A DNA stretch of 64,000 nucleotides from contig NZ_VTXE01000022.1 in NCBI RefSeq assembly GCF_013114595.1, forward strand, positions 21,904 to 85,903, given 5' to 3'. Source of the stretch: Vibrio sp. 99-8-1 (GTDB lineage Bacteria > Pseudomonadota > Gammaproteobacteria > Enterobacterales > Vibrionaceae). Positions 60,665 through 64,000 of this stretch are shown here, piece after piece (within the stretch, counting starts at the first letter, position 1; every line of letters starts with the position of its first letter). The translations under genes were made by a program, and so were the position numbers. The notes beneath the pieces are model-generated. The model did not search any database and was not told the DNA's origin. It saw nothing but the letters and a program-made list of their open reading frames with translations.

Positions 60665-60788
60665 TGTGAAAAACGTGCTAACTGTTATCTTCTAAATCTG
60701 ATTGTTCATTTTTTAAATTAACATATTGATTTTAAAAATCATTAACTTACTATTCGCATTCTATTCTTTAGATATTAAACAGACTTTT

Positions 60789-61847
60789 ATGACTCGATTA
60801 CGTCTTACTTTTATACTCATTAGCAGCCTAGTTCTTAGCAGCCATAGTTTGGCAAAGTGGAGCAACCCTGTCGATAAGTATTCAGAGGTATATAAGCAGT
60901 ATCTAACTGCAAAATGCCCAATTTCAGCGAATAACATTAAGCACTTTGTCTATTTTGCCCGTGATCGCGAGCAGATCATTGATCATCCATTTTTAGCGAA
61001 CAAACACTTTGTTGGCGCCCAGATCATGTACTCATGGGCTCAGTTAGAGGTTGAAAAAGACAACTATGATTTCTCAATTATTGAAAACGACAGACTTTAC
61101 TTAGAATCCCAAGGCAAAAAACTTTTTGTTCAGCTTCAAGATGCGACATTTAATCCCAAATACAAAGGCGTCCCTAGTTACCTTCTGACTGAAGAGTATG
61201 CCGGAGGTACTATTCTTCAACGAACCGATGATGGCGAACCTGAAGGGTGGGTAGCGAAGCGCTGGAATAAGAACGTTCAGAAAAGATTTGCTCGATTACT
61301 TAACGCGTTAGGACAAAAGTTTGATGGCAAGATTGAAGGGATAAACTTACAAGAATCCGCTATTGGTGTTTCTCAGCAATATGATAAAAACTTTACTCCG
61401 GCTTTATACAGCGCGTCACTCAAGAGTAATATGCTGGCACTGAAAAGTGCTTTCCCTATATCGGTAACAATGCAATACGCCAACTTTATGCCGGGCGAAT
61501 GGCTACCTTGGGAAGATGAGGGTTATTTAAAATCGATATACCAGTATGGAGAAGAGATTGGTGTAGGTCTAGGTGCCCCAGATCTGATGGTTCAAAGAAG
61601 AGGACAATTAAATCATGCTATCTCAATGATGCACGAAAGTAGCTATCAGGTTCCATTAGGCATTGCGATTCAAGATGGTAACTATATAGGTCAAACTAAC
61701 TCAGATAAGGTAGTAGAAGAGCGCAAAAACATCGTTCCGTTACTACATGATTTTGCAAAAGACTTTATCAAAGTTGACTATATGTTTTGGGTCAATCAAG
61801 AGCCTTATTTTGAAAAAGATGTACTTTCATGTTTTTCTCAAGGCTAA
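60789..61847 (+). CDS. Secreted glycoside-hydrolase-like protein
   Basis: 352 residues from ATG 60789 (MTRLRLTFILISSLVL), with a clear signal peptide cleaved near SLA22. The body reads like a TIM-barrel glycosidase: GAQIMYSWAQLEVEKDNYDF resembles the first barrel strands of GH-A enzymes, and KIEGINLQESAIGV has a Glu (about 189) in the acid/base position of that clan. The exact family and substrate cannot be fixed. An upstream TTG start at 60726 is unlikely because it would bury the signal peptide. Confidence 0.72.
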   Translation: MTRLRLTFILISSLVLSSHSLAKWSNPVDKYSEVYKQYLTAKCPISANNIKHFVYFARDREQIIDHPFLANKHFVGAQIMYSWAQLEVEKDNYDFSIIENDRLYLESQGKKLFVQLQDATFNPKYKGVPSYLLTEEYAGGTILQRTDDGEPEGWVAKRWNKNVQKRFARLLNALGQKFDGKIEGINLQESAIGVSQQYDKNFTPALYSASLKSNMLALKSAFPISVTMQYANFMPGEWLPWEDEGYLKSIYQYGEEIGVGLGAPDLMVQRRGQLNHAISMMHESSYQVPLGIAIQDGNYIGQTNSDKVVEERKNIVPLLHDFAKDFIKVDYMFWVNQEPYFEKDVLSCFSQG

Positions 61848-61936
61848 AGCAAGCGTAATCAATATTTGAAATACAGCTTACATTAGAGAATTTCACGCGG
61901 TGATCTGATCTCTGACTGATTGATATAACTGATGCA

Positions 61937-61967
61937 AAAGGAAGCTAGCAGAAATGGCTTCCTTTCA
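61937..61967 (+). terminator. Terminator after the glycosidase-like gene
   Basis: AAAGGAAGC and GCTTCCTTT form a perfect 9-bp stem with an 11-nt loop, 90 nt after the stop and 16 nt from the convergent diguanylate cyclase. Little T-run. Confidence 0.6.
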
Positions 61968-61982
61968 AGGAGTCATTGTCAG

Positions 61983-62849
61983 CTAGTCACTACAACAACA
62001 ATTTTTTCCCATCGACTTTGCTTTGTATAAAAGCTTATCCGCCTGAGAAAATAGAACCTCAAAATCGTCAGAGTGATGTTCGTTAGAAACGACACCAATA
62101 CTAACTGAACTGTTCACTTTCTGGTTATTGCAATAGAGAATCAACTCTTCAACTGCTTTGCAGATGTTTTCTGCGATTTCTACGGCTTGCTGTTTATCGG
62201 TGTTCTTAAGGAAAACAACAAACTCCTCTCCTCCGATTCGAGCCACATAGTCGCCTTTTCGTAGGGATAACTTTATCGCATTAGCAATACGAATTAATAA
62301 CTTATCACCAAATTGGTGTCCAAAATTATCATTAACTTGTTTAAAATAATCTACATCGATAATAAGTAAGCTCACCTTTCGCTCTTCATCTAAACAAAAG
62401 TAACTTTTACTCATATTTAAAAATGCGCGACGATTAGATAACCCTGTGAGAGAGTCCACTTCTGCTAAATGTTGCATCGCTTGAGACTGTTGTTTGTGAA
62501 AATCAACCCAGCGAAAACAAGCCAATATAAATGTAACAAAGCCTACCGATTTAAAAATGTCTTCGGCTATACCCACGTTGTCAGAGACATCCAGAAACTC
62601 ATCAATAAAATCTAACGCGCTACCTACTGTCAGGATTGAAACAGAGAGAAATAAAAACAGATACACTTGCCTCGACTTTTTAATCTCTTCAATCTTAAAC
62701 AGCAAGAAAAAACACACCAACATCTGACTCGTTTCAATAACAAGATCAATTTGGTTATCAGGCCGGATCAAAGGATAGAAAATGGCTAAATATATATTTA
62801 ATACAACCAATGGCAGTATAAGCATCAGTTGACGTTTGTACCGTAGCAT
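61983..62849 (-). CDS. Membrane diguanylate cyclase (GGDEF)
   Basis: Makes the second messenger c-di-GMP from GTP. It has 288 residues from ATG 62849. Four to five membrane helices fill residues 7-115, then a GGDEF domain: VDSLTGLSNRRAFL, LIIDVDYFKQVND, and the active-site GGEEF at 206-210. The inhibitory RxxD site is intact (RKGD at 197-200), so product inhibition is expected. No EAL domain. The C-terminus ends oddly in KNCCCSD. It is a stand-alone gene with no adjacent effector. Confidence 0.94.
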   Translation of the reverse strand: MLRYKRQLMLILPLVVLNIYLAIFYPLIRPDNQIDLVIETSQMLVCFFLLFKIEEIKKSRQVYLFLFLSVSILTVGSALDFIDEFLDVSDNVGIAEDIFKSVGFVTFILACFRWVDFHKQQSQAMQHLAEVDSLTGLSNRRAFLNMSKSYFCLDEERKVSLLIIDVDYFKQVNDNFGHQFGDKLLIRIANAIKLSLRKGDYVARIGGEEFVVFLKNTDKQQAVEIAENICKAVEELILYCNNQKVNSSVSIGVVSNEHHSDDFEVLFSQADKLLYKAKSMGKNCCCSD

Positions 62850-63004
62850 AAAATTCAAATATTTGATTTGTCACGATTCAGCACGACATATGCTGAGCTA
62901 CTCAATAGTGCTGCTAATACTAACACTTATTGATATATTTTTAATCAAATTTAATCTTTCTAACAATGGCTAGGTCTATTCACCATCATTAAACAAGATG
63001 GAAA

Positions 63005-63307
63005 TTAACCATGGACAGAATAATAAAAGCTCATAACCAGGGCGCTTATTCCTATAATCAAGCTAATTGAAACCATTGTAAGAGCAAGCCAGATCCAGAT
63101 TCTCCAGCCGTTATAAGATGTTCTCAGCATCCATATCCCTCTTATAACCAATATCTCTAGCAACACCTCTAGGAGCAATAACCCAACGCTAAGAGGCATA
63201 CTTTCGCTGTACTCCAAAGTTGCATTAATCGGTATCACTGCAAGAAAATAAAACACCCAGAATGTTATCGGTAGCCCGAACTCACCGTTCATTAATTTTC
63301 TAATCAT
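63005..63307 (-). CDS. Small membrane protein of unknown function
   Basis: 100 residues with three hydrophobic segments (about 14-28, 40-57, 72-94) and a short basic N-terminus (MIRKLMNG). ATG 63307 has GAGGT about 8 nt upstream, a good ribosome site. I do not recognise the family. It is the last gene before the prophage remnant and may be chromosomal or part of a transferred segment. Confidence 0.65.
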   Translation of the reverse strand: MIRKLMNGEFGLPITFWVFYFLAVIPINATLEYSESMPLSVGLLLLEVLLEILVIRGIWMLRTSYNGWRIWIWLALTMVSISLIIGISALVMSFYYSVHG

Positions 63308-63389
63308 TTTTGTACCTCACCTTTTTGTTCCACAATAGCAAAAAAAAAACCCTGAAGAGTGGATTTTTCTTATTGTATATAAATGTACT

Positions 63390-63583
63390 CAATCGGTTCG
63401 TGCTTGGGCTTCCCTTTGGGTATTCGCTAGTTTCAACAATTCGGTGGTACGCCTGTATCGATTTGGCGAGCACTACGCAAAACCTCGACCGAGGAAATTA
63501 AAGCACTCAAATGTGAAGAACTGACCGAGCTACACGGCCACCATAGAGATTCTAATTTTAATTACCAAATAGCCATCAAGTGA
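63390..63583 (+). pseudogene. Decayed C-terminus of a P2-type gpA replication endonuclease
   Basis: Two adjacent frames read as one family stretch: SVRAWASLW (63393-63419) and then, one nt back, GIR-amber-FQQFGGTPVSIWRALRK ending at TGA 63583. Joined, they resemble the conserved C-terminal block of P2 gpA proteins (RAWASxWGIRQFQQxGGxPVxVWRELR, recalled). A lost G in the GGG run at 63418-63420 and a CAG-to-TAG change at 63428-63430 explain both defects. The N-terminal 600 or more residues are absent. The rest of 63308-63647 holds no intact gene. Confidence 0.75.
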
Positions 63584-63647
63584 AGCAAGCCTGTTTTACT
63601 TGATAGGGGTTTCAACAAACGAAGAGCGTTAGTGCCAGAGATCAATT

Positions 63648-63884
63648 ATGTTAATCACCTGCCCCAAGTGCGAAAGCAAAGCCCGTATTGCCACATCTAG
63701 AGCAATAACCAAAGAAACACGCGAGGCCTATTGCCAATGCATGAACTTAAATTGTGGGGTTATCTTTGTGACCTATACGTCTGTGCATCGGATTATTGAG
63801 CCAATTGGAGGGAAACCGAACCCAGAACTCCAGCCTGAATTGTGCAGGCCGGAGGATTTGGAGCAAGGGGAGTTGTTTGGGTGA
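63648..63884 (+). CDS. Ogr/Delta-family zinc-finger transcriptional activator
   Basis: 78 residues. Members activate late genes of P2-like phages or their satellites. Zinc ligands fit CPKC at 5-8 and a later CMNLNC (31-36), with AxTSRxIT and REAYCQCMN matching the family core. It is intact although the adjacent gpA is decayed. Start ATG 63648 has AGAG upstream. It is interrupted from whatever followed by an insertion sequence starting 15 nt beyond its stop. Confidence 0.9.
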   Translation: MLITCPKCESKARIATSRAITKETREAYCQCMNLNCGVIFVTYTSVHRIIEPIGGKPNPELQPELCRPEDLEQGELFG

Positions 63885-63898
63885 CTTGAAATGTGTTT

Positions 63899-64000
63899 GA
63901 CCCTGTAAATAATTCTGTGTAACTGCCATTGGTTACAAGTATTCAGTTAATCGGTCTTCGAACATAATCATAAAGCGGTTCAGCGCTTGCTTCCAGTTTC
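63899..64000 (-). mobile_element. End of an IS256-family insertion sequence
   Basis: GACCCTGTAAATAATTCTG begins at 63899 and has the look of an IS256-type terminal inverted repeat (G-rich start, then CTGTGTAACTGCC). The transposase C-terminus follows inward on the minus strand. The other end and the target duplication are outside the window. Confidence 0.7.
63933..64000 (-). CDS. IS256-family transposase, C-terminal fragment
   Basis: Only the last 22 codons are in the window: NWKQALNRFMIMFEDRLTEYL then TAA at 63933-63935. The pattern W-x-x-A-L-N-x-F-x-I-x-F-E-x-R is the usual C-terminal signature of mutator/IS256 transposases. Frame continues off the window edge. Confidence 0.8.
   Translation of the reverse strand, partial: NWKQALNRFMIMFEDRLTEYL

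Noticed and set aside
63310..63501. 63-codon open frame from ATG-like start at 63310
   Set aside because: It crosses the junction into the gpA remnant in a non-family frame; the gpA frames next to it explain the sequence better.

Overview
The window is chromosomal DNA from a gammaproteobacterium of the family Vibrionaceae, most likely Vibrio. Three things point there: the gene order (der-bamB-yfgM-hisS-ispG-rodZ-pilF-rlmN, then ndk-pepB, the isc operon, secDF-yajC-tgt-queA, aceBA, oxyR/prx, then pst/ppk/ppx/pho), which I recall as the order on the large Vibrio chromosome; the low-GC codon use; and the very long PstC and PstA typical of that family. I saw no rRNA, tRNA or CRISPR array.

Layout. 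1-17318 (almost all minus strand): der (cut by the window start), outer-membrane assembly (bamB), translocon chaperone (yfgM), hisS, isoprenoid synthesis (ispG), cell shape (rodZ), type IV pilus lipoprotein (pilF), rlmN, ndk, pepB, then the complete housekeeping Fe-S operon iscR-S-U-A-hscB-hscA-fdx-iscX with two IscR sites in its promoter, and trmJ. 17495-25640: suhB, a GST-like protein, the queA-tgt-yajC-secD-secF group and a CBS-domain protein. 25731-31035: the glyoxylate shunt (aceB-aceA), then divergent oxyR and a 2-Cys peroxiredoxin. 31305-33916: cutC, ppk2 and an EamA transporter.

34033-46439 is a phosphate island: pstC-pstA-pstB-phoU (minus), ppk1-ppx (plus, overlapping genes) and phoB-phoR-pstS (minus). 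Pho boxes are legible before both pstC and phoB, each 10 nt from a -10 hexamer. It combines phosphate sensing and import with polyphosphate synthesis and breakdown; ppk2 lies just outside.

46597-61847 is more variable: rdgC, trhP, a small unknown gene, a YfhL ferredoxin, a nucleotidyltransferase-like gene, and a plus-strand run of LTA-synthase-like phosphotransferase, PAP2 phosphatase, response regulator, histidine kinase and a membrane-anchored Pro-punctuated helical repeat protein. A chemoreceptor, alkaline phosphatase (phoA), a small Cys-rich protein and a secreted glycosidase-like protein follow. The kinase lacks a normal in-frame start and looks frameshifted.

61983-64000: a diguanylate cyclase, a small membrane protein, then mobile DNA. 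The mobile part is the decayed C-terminus of a P2-type gpA replication endonuclease (one frameshift and one amber codon), an intact Ogr/Delta-type zinc-finger activator, and the end of an IS256-family insertion sequence running off the window.

The least explained signals are the kinase frameshift, the 15-residue repeat protein, the palindrome cluster between aceB and oxyR, structured leaders at 49209-49304 and 50040-50095, and the prophage remnant.
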